A stretch of DNA of 64,000 nucleotides from Malaya genurostris (lineage: Eukaryota > Arthropoda > Insecta > Diptera > Culicidae), in assembly GCF_030247185.1 (NCBI RefSeq), contig NC_080571.1:39153502-39217501 (forward strand), read 5' to 3'. Positions within the stretch are counted from its first letter, which is position 1, and every line of letters starts with the position of its first letter. The notes beneath the pieces were generated by a model. The model saw nothing but the letters and a program-made list of their open reading frames with translations. It was not told the DNA's origin and did not search any database. A program made the position numbers and the translations under genes. This document shows, one piece after another, positions 1 through 10,862 of the stretch.

Positions 1-1573
1 TGCCCCAGCATATCTAAGAATTCGAATACGAAAACAATTTACTTGCGCTGAACGAATTTCCCATTGCGTTTCGATTATCTGACATTTAAAGAACCCACGT
101 ACCTAAAGTTTTTTTTTTCTTAAATTGTTGTTGAATAATTAAGAAGTTAATTATTATAATGAAATTACCGGAGTGCATGAGAATGGATTATAAAATAATG
201 CCACACTCACGATATATAAATCTTGAATGTTTCGCCACTCAAAGGAATGGCGTTAGAAGTAATGGCATCTGTGCCTCAAACCTGATTGAAAGAGTAGTCT
301 GGATAATTTATTAAGGGATTCAAAGAGACAATATTCTTAGGAGCTGATACAAATTTGCATTGAACTAATATTTTTCGAATAACAATATCTGCCATAGTTT
401 CCTATTGACTCAACACCAGCAAAACTAGGCATTCGAGAAAAATGAATTATTCACTGATCAATCAATTCCCAACCGGAGTTATTCGCAATGAAAAGAAATT
501 GGAGGGATCTCTTTTTTCTGGTTTGACATGATTAGAGACAATGAATTCTGCATATTAGATCATCAGAGCTGCTAAATGTCACTATTAACTGGCAACTTTG
601 AACGACGAAGATTGGAAAGTTTATGTCACTGGACTGCTGCCAACCAGGCTCTACCAATCATCATAAATTGAGTGTCTGAGAGCCGATCCGTCATAACTTA
701 AATTCTCCTGATATTATACTCACCAGGACGCTCATTGATTGCCGATGCGATTGATATTATCTTCATTTCTCCTGTCACTACTTGATTACGATGTGACTAA
801 ATATTAATCAAGCAGCATAAACAATGAATTAAATTTGTGTACACCAATAAACTACGGAATCCGATGACTTTTTACAAAGAACAATGAACTTTATCAATTT
901 ATGTTTATGTTAGTACTCTCATGGAATTTTTTTACTTCAACAGGGAATAGGAGAATGAGAGAGAGAGAACAAAATGCGTCACCTGTCTTTGACTGAGTAT
1001 ACTTCTACTTGGTCTTTGAACTATCGAGTATCTCATTTGACACTTTGACACTTTGACCGTACCGATTACAGTTGACGATGATTTTAGTCAGTCTGTCAAG
1101 GTCATTTGACATGACTGACAATTTGCAACTCTGTAGATCATTGCTTTTGGGGACTGATGTCATTTAGTTGATTGCTAACTTGGTTTTATATGATCCGAGA
1201 GAAAAACATAAGATATTTATCTGAGAATGCACAAAAATTTTGCAACACAAAATACTTGAAATTATTTAGTTTCAAAGTAATAATTGCAGATGTTTATGAA
1301 AAGATGCTCTCCGGAATTTAAGTATCCGAAGTCAATAGAGATTTTTTTTTGAGTAGAGCAAACGTATTCGGTTGATATATATCCATTAGTCTTTTTGTTT
1401 ATCCGAAACTGAAACGAGTTATATTTTGATCAAACATTTGTCGATATTCTAAAAGTGTTTACAAACCTCGTTCAAATTGTTCGGATAAATGATTTTTTCC
1501 GTAACAATTTCAAATACCGAACATTTTCGCTATTTACTGATATTCATATTGATGATTGCTTGGAAACTAGTTC
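1..1573. other. AT-rich sequence, no gene seen
   Basis: I see no supported coding sequence, RNA gene or clear mobile element here. The sequence is AT-rich with short homopolymer runs, and all six frames are broken by frequent stops. Confidence 0.6.
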
Positions 1574-2377
1574 GTAGCAACCTAAAACAAGACCTGACAA
1601 CTGGCTTCTTATTCTTCCTTCCGAATCATCCTTCTCGTCATTTTCGCCCTGTGGAATAAATACCAACGTATCGGCTACAGTGTAGCCATATTTACAGATT
1701 TTTTATTAACTTTATGCTAAGAAAAAACTATTTATTAAGTTTAAATTTTTAGACTCGGTTTTTGATTTGAAATAAACATGTAAAATGTGTTGGTGAATGC
1801 ATTTTATTATTATATATTAATGCTTAAAAACAATTATTTGAGCTTGGATGACAAAACACGAAATATCTCAAGTTGAACGCAAAATCGAATCCATTGTTGA
1901 CGTATTACCGGATCTTTTCAAAACCGGAAAAAGTCAAGTTTGGATAGAAATGCTTAGTGTGGCCACAGTGTGGAACACAACAGTTCATTCTTCTCGTAAA
2001 ACTAAACACACTTTCGAGTTTACACTAATTTAACAAATCTTTTATGGTTACACTTTAATTCACTAAACAGAAAAACGGCTTGATGCTGATTTTAATTACA
2101 CAGTGCTGCCACTATAAACATTTATTACAAATGAGATTGGAAAAGAGTGAAACATTCTCTGAAAATTTCCATTTTCATTGGTGAGCTAAAATTATACATT
2201 TTATTAACCTGGTTTTCTGATTTTCTTTATACTTGGCATCATTGCTCGCGTGCCCTGCAAAAGTTTTTTCTCTTCACAATGTGCGGGTAGCAACATCAAA
2301 ATCAGCCAATCAGAAACTGGTCCATTTTGGAACAAAAGCAGCCCCCCCAGTTGTCAGGTCTTGTCTTAGGTAGCAAC
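1574..2377. mobile_element. Candidate non-autonomous DNA element with ~31-bp terminal inverted repeats
   Basis: The left end (1574-1604, beginning GTAGCAACCTAAAACAAGAC) and the reverse complement of the right end (2347-2377, beginning GTTGCTACCTAAGACAAGAC) match over 31 bases with three differences, and both finish CCTGACAACTGG. The 800-bp interior has no convincing transposase; a 61-codon open frame at 1848-2033 is not recognisable. No target duplication is obvious, so the true ends could lie a few bases outside. The inverted match is seen directly; calling it a MITE is inference. Confidence 0.5.
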
Positions 2378-3556
2378 AAGAATAGTGTTGCTCGAGAAGA
2401 TATTTTTTCTCATTAGTAAGGGGTCGCGAAATTTACGGTAACTGGTGGTAAATCGTTGACAAACACTTTTAATTCTAACTTTTGTTCGGAGTGGCTGGTC
2501 GTTCATTTTACAAGCTGACATAATCGAAACCCACGACTGTTCTATTCAACTTTCACTAAAAAAACTGACACGCAAAAAATTGCTTAGAAAATTTTAAGTT
2601 ATCATGCCCGCTTTGATTGAAAAAAAAACTCAACATGTTGTTCAGGAAATTTTCAAAGTTTCATGTGTGCCTAGATTGAATCATGCTACGCTCATTTTAG
2701 CAATACACTATCAATGCATTGTTGAAAATTACTACTATTTGCATGTATTGTGATTTTCAGCGTGGCAAAAAAATGCGACGGAGTCACCGCAGAATAACGA
2801 AATAATGAACGTCAGAATCACAGTTGCCAGTTTGCAGATTTGTATGTAAATTAACCGATTTCTTTTGTAACCAGACCAATTTTGCAGACTTTTTACAGGG
2901 CTTTGGAACTTTTATATACTGTCGGCCAATTTACAGACTTTTTAAATTGCGTCGGGCATCTTGTTTAGTTTTTCTCGCCATAGTTATAAAATTTAACACT
3001 TGCATTAAGTGATTTTTTTTTATTATTATTAAGTGATTTTATCTGGCATCTCTGCCCAGGAGTTGGACAGTTGTTTTAACTCCGTCGCTGTCTGTTGTAC
3101 TGAAGTTTGTAGCGTTTTTATATCGAGGATTAGAACGAATAGCGAAATAAATTGTCTGGTGGATTAAAGACAATCTCAGATTTAAAACGGGATATTCTAT
3201 AGCAACAAGAATTATTTGTTCGTTCAATAAAAGCATCAACAAGTATGTATCTGTCAAAGACAACTGAATTTTTGGAATAGACGATTTACAGTTTTTTAGT
3301 AACTTATTTTTATGGTTAACATTGAAAATGTTTAATACTAATTATCATTGTATAATTGTTCTGGTTATAAAAACAATTGTCAAAATATTTTTCTTGTTTG
3401 TGGTCTCGAAGGAGTTGAATCGATGCGAATGACAGTTTCGCTATCTTTACGGCATGTTGTCGCTATCTTGTCGCATCGCAGTCTTTGTTAACCACCAGTG
3501 AAAATCACTATATTGATCGGATTCAGTATGCATAAAATGTCGTTTTAAATTGTAAT
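2378..3556. other. AT-rich sequence, no gene seen
   Basis: No supported gene. The stretch leads up to the 5' target-site duplication of the I-group retrotransposon. The short open frames at 2824-3012 (+) and 3039-3263 (-) show no recognisable domain. Confidence 0.55.
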
Positions 3557-3568
3557 AACTCCATTAGT
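3557..3568 (+). repeat. 5' target-site duplication of the I-group element
   Basis: The 12-mer AACTCCATTAGT occurs here and again at 9663-9674, directly after the A-rich tail. This is what target-primed reverse transcription leaves behind. The first one or two A residues of the 3' copy cannot be separated from the tail. Confidence 0.85.
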
Positions 3569-4045
3569 CATTGCCGTTTCAACCTTCCGAGTGAACGGAC
3601 GTGCTTTGTGCTTACTGCGAAAGCGTTGAAAACCAGTGCCGTGTGTGATAAAGTGACCGGACGATCAAAACTAGATTGCTATTGTGTAATAGACAATAGT
3701 GCTTTTTCCTGTGAGAGGTTTTATGCACATTATATACTGAAGCAGTGTATTGTTGTGAGCGGACGATCGAAACAGTACCGTTAGCCGGTGATTGTTCGAT
3801 CGATCAAAACAGGCCCAGCGGTGTACGTGATATCACTGTGCGGATTAAAAAAGAGTGTGCTTTTTCCTCTCGGAGGTTTTTTGCACACCATCGCAGCGGC
3901 GATACGCCGATCGACGAGGAGTAGGCCTTGGTGGCCCCCGTTGGATTTAAGTTAAGTATCATTATTTAGTTTTTTTTCCTTCCTGCATTCGACTGTTCTA
4001 TTTCTCCCCGATTCACTTAATTCTGTGCGGAGGTAGCTCCGCAAC
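3569..4045 (+). promoter_or_regulatory. 5' UTR / internal promoter of the I-group element, with repeated hairpin
   Basis: This untranslated leader precedes ORF1. Elements of this class drive transcription from promoters inside their own 5' end (known for the group, not shown here). The leader contains a direct repeat: GTGCTTTTTCC...GAGGTTTTATGCAC beginning at 3699 and GTGCTTTTTCC...GGAGGTTTTTTGCAC beginning at 3857, 158 bp apart. Each copy can fold, pairing GTGC with GCAC outside and CCTC/GAGG-type bases inside. The phrase CGGACGATC also recurs (about 3658 and 3760). Repeated 5' modules can boost an internal promoter, but that role is inference. Confidence 0.55.
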
Positions 4046-5392
4046 ATGTCTAGTCTAAATTCTGACCCCCCCGTTCCCGATGATCAAATGGAGACTTCCC
4101 TTGACTATAAAAAGTCTCGCATAAAGAGCTATCCGGATGGGCTCGCACTACCGGCCGGTCCTTATGCGGTCTATTTCCGGACCAAATCGAAAGAAAAAAA
4201 ATTAAATATTTTAAAAATATCGCGGGACCTGTCCTCGCGATACAATACTATAAAAAGTTTTGATAAGATACGTCCAGACAAGCTCAGGGTCCTGTTTACC
4301 AGTTCAAAACAGGCTAATGAGCTCGTTCAAAATGATCCTTTTACGCGGGAGTACCGCGTCTACGTGCCAGCTCGTGAAGTCGAAATCGACGGTGTGGTCA
4401 CCGATTCGAGTTTGACTTGCGAGGACGTTCTTAAGTACGGGGCGGGTTGTTTTAAAGACCCCTCACTTAAGAATGTCAAGATACTGGATTGCAAGCGATT
4501 GCATTCAGTATCGATCGCCGGGGATGGAACAAAGTCCTATCCCCAATCAGACTCTTATCGTGTGACCTTCGCCGGTTCTGCTTTGCCCAACTACATCCTC
4601 TTGGACCGGGTTCGTTTGCCTGTTCGCCTATTCGTACCCCGAGTAATGAACTGTACTAATTGCAAACAACTGGGGCATACAGCTACCCATTGCAGCAATA
4701 AGCCACGTTGTGCTAACTGTGGGGAAGCTCATGCGGACGGCTCTTGCGGTAAGGATGCTGAAAAGTGTCTCTACTGTAAGGAGGGTCCGCATGACCTCTC
4801 TGATTGTCCCGCTTACAAACTGCGAGGTGATCGAATGAAGCGTTCCCTAAAGGAGCACTCCAAGCGTTCTTTCGCAGAGATGCTTAAAAGTGCCACCCCT
4901 CCTAAACAGACAACGAACCCATATGCCTGCTTGTCAACTGACGAGAGCGATTCTGACGACCCTTTGGAAGGTCCATCTTCGGCGGTCCCTCATAGCTGTA
5001 GGAAAAGAATAAATAAATCCTCTCATAAGCTACCTAGTAAGGGTTCGAAGGTGTCTTCCGAAGGGCTTCGAAAAGTTACAGCTAACGGGAATCGGGACAC
5101 AACACCGAAGCAAAAAGCTCCTGGTCTCGGAAAACTCAATTCCGAGATGGAATTCCCACGACTTCCCGGGACTACAAAATCCCCAAGCGTCCCAGAAAAT
5201 CTACCAGAGAACCAACTAGGTGCTGGACTTATCAAGTTCTCTGATGTTGTGGACTGGATTTTTACAACTTTCAATATTTCAGACCCTCTTAGAAGCATTT
5301 TAATTGCTTTCATGCCAACAGTAAAAACATATTTGAAGCAGTTGACTGCAAATTGGCCCCTTCTCTCAGCGATTGTATCCTTCGATGGCTAA
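4046..5392 (+). CDS. ORF1, gag-like nucleic-acid-binding protein of the I-group retrotransposon
   Basis: A 448-residue protein that should coat the element's RNA to form the transposition particle. Three CCHC-type zinc knuckles stand in tandem: C203-C216 (CTNCKQLGHTATHC), C222-C234 (CANCGEAHADGSC, with three residues before the His) and C241-C254 (CLYCKEGPHDLSDC). The region before them (about residues 35-200) is basic and resembles the RNA-binding half of insect I and Jockey ORF1 proteins. The tail is rich in Ser, Lys and Pro. The ATG at 4046 follows the leader directly and is the first in-frame start. The stop (TAA, 5390-5392) overlaps the ORF2 start. No frameshift or internal stop is present, which is unusual for a dispersed copy. 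Confidence 0.9.
   Translation: MSSLNSDPPVPDDQMETSLDYKKSRIKSYPDGLALPAGPYAVYFRTKSKEKKLNILKISRDLSSRYNTIKSFDKIRPDKLRVLFTSSKQANELVQNDPFTREYRVYVPAREVEIDGVVTDSSLTCEDVLKYGAGCFKDPSLKNVKILDCKRLHSVSIAGDGTKSYPQSDSYRVTFAGSALPNYILLDRVRLPVRLFVPRVMNCTNCKQLGHTATHCSNKPRCANCGEAHADGSCGKDAEKCLYCKEGPHDLSDCPAYKLRGDRMKRSLKEHSKRSFAEMLKSATPPKQTTNPYACLSTDESDSDDPLEGPSSAVPHSCRKRINKSSHKLPSKGSKVSSEGLRKVTANGNRDTTPKQKAPGLGKLNSEMEFPRLPGTTKSPSVPENLPENQLGAGLIKFSDVVDWIFTTFNISDPLRSILIAFMPTVKTYLKQLTANWPLLSAIVSFDG
5385..5392 (+). promoter_or_regulatory. Stop-start overlap coupling ORF1 and ORF2
   Basis: The eight bases ATGGCTAA contain both the first ATG of ORF2 and the TAA stop of ORF1, in different frames. Such an arrangement would let a ribosome that has just ended ORF1 restart on ORF2. 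The overlap is seen directly; termination-reinitiation is inference by analogy with other non-LTR elements. Confidence 0.6.
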
Positions 5393-8300
5393 ATCATCCA
5401 CCGAGGTCACGGATCTAATCACTGTTTTACAGTGGAATTGCAGAAGTATCATCCCAAAAATAGATTCTTTTAAATTTCTAGTAAATAATCTGAAATGTGA
5501 CGCATTTGCATTGTGCGAAACTTGGCTAACTTCTGAAATATCCTTAAACTTCCACGATTTTAACATTATTCGCCTGGATCGAGATGTTCCCTATGGAGGA
5601 GTACTTTTAGGGATCAAAAAGTGCTATTCTTTTTATCGAATTAACCTCCCCTCGATACCAGGTATTGAAGTTGTCGCATGTCATGTTACAATCAAAGGTA
5701 AGGACCTTTGTATTGCTTCCATCTACATTCCCCCTAGAGCCTTGGTTGGGCATCGGCGGCTCAGTAATATCATAGAGCTCCTTCCCGCACCGACGTTGGT
5801 TTTAGGAGACTTTAACTCACACGGTACGGGATGGGGCTGTCTTCACGACGATAACAGATCAGCTATGATCCATGATATTTGCGACAACTTCAATATGACA
5901 ATCTTGAATACGGGAGAAATGACACGGATTCCTGCACCACCAGCAAGACCAAGTGCGCTGGATTTATCCCTTTGCTCGACATCGCTACGGTTGGATTGCA
6001 CGTGGGAGGTAATTCCTGATCCCCACGGTAGTGATCATCTACCGATCGTAATATCAATCACCAGCGGCTTAAAACCATCGAAGACAATCAATGTTTCGTA
6101 TGACCTCACACGAAATATTGATTGGAATAGCTATGCGACCTCGATATCTGAGAAACTTGAAAGAACTCTACAACTTCCTCCGGAGGAAGAGTACACGTTT
6201 TTGGCTGGCTTGATTCTCGATACTGCGATTCAAGCTCAGACGAAACGTGTACCCGGCGCAAAAACTAACATCCGTCCTCCCAACCCGTGGTGGGACAAAG
6301 AGTGCACAAATTTAAACGCGGAGAGAGCCTCCGCGTATAAAAAATTCAGAAAAAATGGAACACCTGATAATTACCGGAATTACGCGGCGTTAGACGTTAA
6401 AACTAAGAACTTGATTAGAGCCAAGAAACGCGGTTACTGGCGTCGGTTTATAGACGGCTTAACGAAAGAAACATCTATGAGCACTCTTTGGAACACAGCC
6501 CGACGAATGCGCAACCATAACACCACGAATGAAAGCGAGGAATACTCCAACCGCTGGATATTCGATTTCGCTAAAAAAGTATGCCCAGACTCTGTTCCGG
6601 AACAGAAGATCACCCGCGCCGCGACACCAAATACAAACGAATCACCGTTTTCGATGGTAGAGCTTTCACTTGCACTTTTGTCATGTAACAATAAAGCCCC
6701 GGGATTAGACAGAATAAAATTCAACTTGTTGAAAAATCTGCCTGACCCCGCCAAAAGGCGCTTGCTGAATTTATTCAACAAGTTCCTCACGGGTAATATT
6801 GTCCCACACGACTGGAGACAAGTCAGAGTTATCGCCATCCAAAAACCAGGGAAACCAGCCTCCGATCACAATTCGTATCGGCCGATTGCTATGCTTTCCT
6901 GTATCCGGAAATTGTTCGAAAAAATGATTCTGTTTCGTCTAGACAATTGGGTCGAAACTAATGGTTTACTTTCAGATACACAATTTGGTTTCCGCAGGGG
7001 CAAAGGAACGAACGATTGTCTTGCGTTGCTCTCAACAGAAATTCAAATGGCATTTGCTCGTAAAGAACAAATGGCGTCAGTTTTCCTAGACATTAAGGGG
7101 GCTTTTGACTCAGTTTCTATAAATATCCTATCTGAGAAGTTGCATCAGCATGGTCTTTCGCCAGTTTTGAACAACTTTTTACATAATCTATTGTCTGAGA
7201 AACACATGTACTTTGCGCATGGTGATTTGTCGACAATACGATTCAGCTACATGGGTCTTCCTCAGGGCTCATGCTTAAGCCCCCTTTTATACAATTTTTA
7301 CGTAAGTAATATCGATGAATGTATCAACACATCTTGCACGCTAAGACAACTTGCCGACGACAGCGTTGTGCCTATTATAGGACCCAAAGCTGCCGATCTC
7401 CAAGGACCATTACAAGATACTCTCGACAACTTATCATCATGGGCTCTTCAAATGGGTATCGAGTTCTCTACGGAGAAAACTGAGCTGGTTGTATTTTCGA
7501 GGAAGCGAGAACCAGCACAATTACAGCTTCAACTAGGGGGTGAAACCATAGCTCAGGCCTTCACATTTAAATATCTCGGGGTCTGGTTCGACTCCAAAGG
7601 CACCTGGGGATGTCACATTAGGTATCTGAAACAAAAATGCCAGCAGAGAATCAACTTTCTTCGTACAATAACCGGATCATGGTGGGGTGCCCACCCAGGA
7701 GACCTGATCAGGTTGTATCAAACAACGATATTGTCCGTGATGGAATACGGATGCTTCTGCTTCCGATCAGTGGCGAACACTCATTTCATCAAGCTGGAAA
7801 GAATTCAGTATCGTTGTTTGCGTATTGCCTTGGGTTGCATGCAATCGACTCATACGATGAGCCTCGAAGTGCTGGCAGGCGTTCTTCCACTGAAAAACCG
7901 GTTCTGGGATCTCTCATATCGTTTGCTCATTCGATGCGACATTTTGAATCCTCTGGTGATTGAAAACTTCGAAAGGTTAGTTGAGCTTAACTCTCAAACC
8001 CGTTTTATGTCCTTGTATTTTGATTACATGGCTCAGAATATTAATCCTTCTTCGTTTGTTTCCAACCGTGCTCATTTCTTGGATACTTCTGATTCTACTG
8101 TGTTTTTCGACACATCCATGAGAGAAGAAATTCGTGGAATTCCGGATCACGTGCGCCCTCAAGTGGCCCCAAATATTTTTTATAATAAATTTAGAACAGT
8201 CAACTGTGAAAAGGTGTTTTACACTGACGGATCAAACATCAACGAGTCCACAGGCTTCGGCATCTTCAATCAAAACATCACCGCTTCTTACAAACTCAGT

Positions 8301-9065
8301 GATCCGGCTTCAGTTTACGTCGCAGAATTAGCTGCTATTCAGTACACCCTCGAGATCATTGAAACCATGCCCAAAGACCATTACTTCATTGTCACGGACA
8401 GTCTAAGTTCAATAGAAGCTCTCCGGGCAATGAAGCCAGGAAAGTATCCCCCATATTTCCTGGGGAAAATACGGGAACATTTGAGAACTTTATCTGAACG
8501 GTCTTATTTAATATCGTTAGTCTGGGTCCCTTCGCATTGTTCCATTCCGGGCAATGAAAAGGCAGACTTATTGGCTAAAGTGGGCGCATTGGAAGGTGAT
8601 ATTTATGAAAGACCAATTTGCTTCAATGAATTTTTCAGTATTTCTCGTCAGAAAACTCTCGAAAGTTGGCAAACTTCATGGACTAATGACGAACTGGGAC
8701 GATGGCTACACTCCATTATCCCTAAGGTATCGACGAAACCTTGGTTCAAGGGGATGAACATGAGTCGTGATTTCATTCGCGTTATGTCACGGCTCATGTC
8801 AAATCACTATACATTCAACGCACATCTCCGGCGTATCGGGATCGTGGAGAACGGGCTCTGCACCTGTGGCGACGGTTATCAGGACATCGAGCATGTCGTG
8901 TGGTCGTGCGTAGAGTATCGTGACGCCAGGTCGAAGCTACTGGAATCCCTCAGGGCCCGAGGTAGACCGCCTGAGGTGCCGGTTCGGGATGTGTTGGCGA
9001 GTCGGGATCGTTCATATATGCTTCTCATATACCAGTACCTTAAACACATTGATATACATGTGTAA
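5385..9065 (+). CDS. ORF2, endonuclease-reverse transcriptase-RNase H polyprotein of the I-group element
   Basis: Encodes the machinery that nicks target DNA and copies the element RNA at the nick. I place the start at the ATG at 5385, inside ORF1's last codons; the open frame extends 12 bases further upstream but without an ATG. Domains in order, residues counted from that upstream limit at 5373: an APE-type endonuclease with WNCRSI near the start, LVLGDFNSHGTGWG around 142-155 and SDHLPI near 219; a reverse transcriptase with SYRPIAMLSC, FGFRRGKGTND, FLDIKGAFDSV near 571, GLPQGSCLSPLLYNFYV and the catalytic LADD near 660; and RNase H with YTDGS near 949, an ELAA helix, TDSLS and SHCSIPGNEKAD. 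A Cys-His cluster (CTCGDG...H...C) lies near the C terminus. The frame is open over 1,226 codons, the expected size for a complete protein. Confidence 0.92.
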   Translation: MAKSSTEVTDLITVLQWNCRSIIPKIDSFKFLVNNLKCDAFALCETWLTSEISLNFHDFNIIRLDRDVPYGGVLLGIKKCYSFYRINLPSIPGIEVVACHVTIKGKDLCIASIYIPPRALVGHRRLSNIIELLPAPTLVLGDFNSHGTGWGCLHDDNRSAMIHDICDNFNMTILNTGEMTRIPAPPARPSALDLSLCSTSLRLDCTWEVIPDPHGSDHLPIVISITSGLKPSKTINVSYDLTRNIDWNSYATSISEKLERTLQLPPEEEYTFLAGLILDTAIQAQTKRVPGAKTNIRPPNPWWDKECTNLNAERASAYKKFRKNGTPDNYRNYAALDVKTKNLIRAKKRGYWRRFIDGLTKETSMSTLWNTARRMRNHNTTNESEEYSNRWIFDFAKKVCPDSVPEQKITRAATPNTNESPFSMVELSLALLSCNNKAPGLDRIKFNLLKNLPDPAKRRLLNLFNKFLTGNIVPHDWRQVRVIAIQKPGKPASDHNSYRPIAMLSCIRKLFEKMILFRLDNWVETNGLLSDTQFGFRRGKGTNDCLALLSTEIQMAFARKEQMASVFLDIKGAFDSVSINILSEKLHQHGLSPVLNNFLHNLLSEKHMYFAHGDLSTIRFSYMGLPQGSCLSPLLYNFYVSNIDECINTSCTLRQLADDSVVPIIGPKAADLQGPLQDTLDNLSSWALQMGIEFSTEKTELVVFSRKREPAQLQLQLGGETIAQAFTFKYLGVWFDSKGTWGCHIRYLKQKCQQRINFLRTITGSWWGAHPGDLIRLYQTTILSVMEYGCFCFRSVANTHFIKLERIQYRCLRIALGCMQSTHTMSLEVLAGVLPLKNRFWDLSYRLLIRCDILNPLVIENFERLVELNSQTRFMSLYFDYMAQNINPSSFVSNRAHFLDTSDSTVFFDTSMREEIRGIPDHVRPQVAPNIFYNKFRTVNCEKVFYTDGSNINESTGFGIFNQNITASYKLSDPASVYVAELAAIQYTLEIIETMPKDHYFIVTDSLSSIEALRAMKPGKYPPYFLGKIREHLRTLSERSYLISLVWVPSHCSIPGNEKADLLAKVGALEGDIYERPICFNEFFSISRQKTLESWQTSWTNDELGRWLHSIIPKVSTKPWFKGMNMSRDFIRVMSRLMSNHYTFNAHLRRIGIVENGLCTCGDGYQDIEHVVWSCVEYRDARSKLLESLRARGRPPEVPVRDVLASRDRSYMLLIYQYLKHIDIHV

Positions 9066-9662
9066 TGTGTTATTCCTCGCTCAGAAAATATAATCTCCAC
9101 CTACAGGTTCGACACTAACATCCGCCCGATTCTCTCGATCCCCGTCCCTGTCCACCATCTTCATTGGAATTAACAAGATCTTTTTTATTGTCACTAACTT
9201 TTTCGTTCCCCTTTCCCTGTTTTTTCACCATCTCGATGGCAACTAATTAGATCTCTGTCGTTTTCAAACATTTTGTTCCCACACCCCTTTTTTACCCCGT
9301 TTCCCACAATATTTACTTCTTTTTTTCATTCTCTTCCGTAACATCACCATCACCGGAAGACCGCTCCAGTCAATGACCAGCATGCGGGCCACCCGCCGGG
9401 CCTTCGTAGCCTGGGGGTGTTTCCCGCGGACCCTCACGGACCGAAGAATGCGGCCAACATAGAAAATTACCATCGCCATCTGGAATCATCTCATCCTAAA
9501 TTCAATTCACCGGCCACTACCGATCGCCAGATACTATATTACATAATGATACTACTCTAGTTTTAAGTTAGACGATAATTAAGATTAGTAAATACCCTTG
9601 GCATCTTAGAGCTTAAGCAGTGTGCCTTAATATTATATTATATTATTGAATAAAAAAAAAAA
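9066..9662 (+). other. 3' UTR and A-rich tail of the I-group element
   Basis: This non-coding tail is expected to be the recognition site for the element's reverse transcriptase. It contains a GC-rich block (about 9355-9440) that stands out from its surroundings and may fold, then a run of TATTATATTATATTATTGAATA leading into a string of A residues at about 9648-9662. No gene is present. Confidence 0.75.
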
Positions 9663-9674
9663 AACTCCATTAGT

Positions 9675-10860
9675 TCTAATGTCTACAAACAGCATCATTG
9701 CTAATATTGCTACTTGCAGAAAAGGAACTTAATTTGGAAAAACTTTTTCGACTGGAAAACCACTACGAATGTAAAGGAAAACAACCCAAAAAGAGATGTT
9801 CAAGTTTGAATTTTGCACGGCAGGTGCGTGGTTCAATACTCAGTCTCGCCCTTATCGTACTAAGTAGTGTGTCATTGGGCGGTGACGGATAGACAATTTT
9901 TTTTTAATTCTACCATCCCGTACCTTCTTAACCGGAAGTCGGATCCGGATAAAATTCAACTGCATTCAATGGGATATAAGATAGTTATTTTATTCGGATT
10001 TCAATCAGTTCAACCAAAGTGAATTTGTTTGGTTATGAGACAATAAGATATGCATACTATGAGAATTTACTGACTAGTCTCAAAGAATTTATTCCATTTT
10101 CCAACCCGACATATAATAAATTCAGTGAAAATTTATTGTTTTCGAATATTTATTACAAAAACAAAGGCTTTGTTTCAATTCCAGCTGAATGGTTAACCGT
10201 CGTAATCAAACAAACTATGCGAAATCCTGTGCTCCTGTTACTTTTGCATTTGAAATTCAAGTTAAATAAGAAGTAATATTATTAATAAAGTTAATGTTCA
10301 ATTTTCATATATTCGTTCGTTATTTCTGCCACATTTCTCGTAAAATAGCTATGATTTTTCTAAACCGCAGCTTCTTGTTCTACTAAACACCAGTAACAGT
10401 CTTCCGTGCTTGAACCGCAGTTTTGATTTATTCAACACGGTTGAAATGGCGTGCTCTTGTCTGATCGGTACCTGTTGTGTAAATATGCGAAACCGAGCAT
10501 CCAGGTTGGTTTTTGTTTTCTTTATAAAGCGTGTCCGAAATCGAACACTGCACGCTATGTTCATCGCTCGTAAAGGCGGTATTGTATGATAAAAACAGTT
10601 AGAATAAATGGATCTTTCTAATGACAATTTTGCTACTTTTTTGTTTAACACTTTCGAAATATCATATATTTTCAAATCAAATTTTAAAGTCAGCCGTAGC
10701 TTAACCCTCGGTCCTGTGTGACGAGCTCGTGTCTTATTGCAGTATAAGATAAGCAAAGATAGAGGCCCATAACTGCCAGAGGTTTGTTCCGATAGGCTTG
10801 AAAATTTGACAAAGTATTATTGAAAAGTTTTACTATGAGAAAAACAAAGAAAAAAATAAA
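9675..10860. other. AT-rich sequence with a scrap of dispersed repeat
   Basis: No supported gene. Around 9930-9970 there is a fragment (ACCGGAAGTCGGATCCGGAT) of the dispersed 'cttccggttccgg' family, which recurs at 14.5-15.3 kb and 46.7-48.3 kb. The open frames at 10019-10276 (+) and 10349-10756 (-) show no recognisable motif. Confidence 0.5.
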
Positions 10861-10862
10861 TA

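Larger units (their letters stand above)
3569..9662 (+). mobile_element. Full-length I-group non-LTR retrotransposon
   Basis: A complete LINE-type element of about 6.1 kb. It has a 5' UTR (3569-4045), a gag-like ORF1 (4046-5392), an ORF2 with endonuclease, reverse transcriptase and RNase H (from 5385 to 9065), a 3' UTR of about 0.6 kb, and an A-rich tail preceded by short TAT/TAA-like repeats. It is bounded by a 12-bp target duplication (3557-3568 and 9663-9674). An RNase H domain after the RT, with three zinc knuckles in ORF1, places it in the I group (I, Loa or Outcast-like clades) rather than Jockey; the exact clade needs a tree. Both ORFs are open throughout, so this copy may be young and possibly competent. 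It is oriented plus and carries its own internal promoter region. Confidence 0.9.

Noticed and set aside
6434..6838. Minus-strand 134-codon frame inside the I-group ORF2
   Set aside because: Shadow of the reverse-transcriptase coding sequence; no motif of its own.
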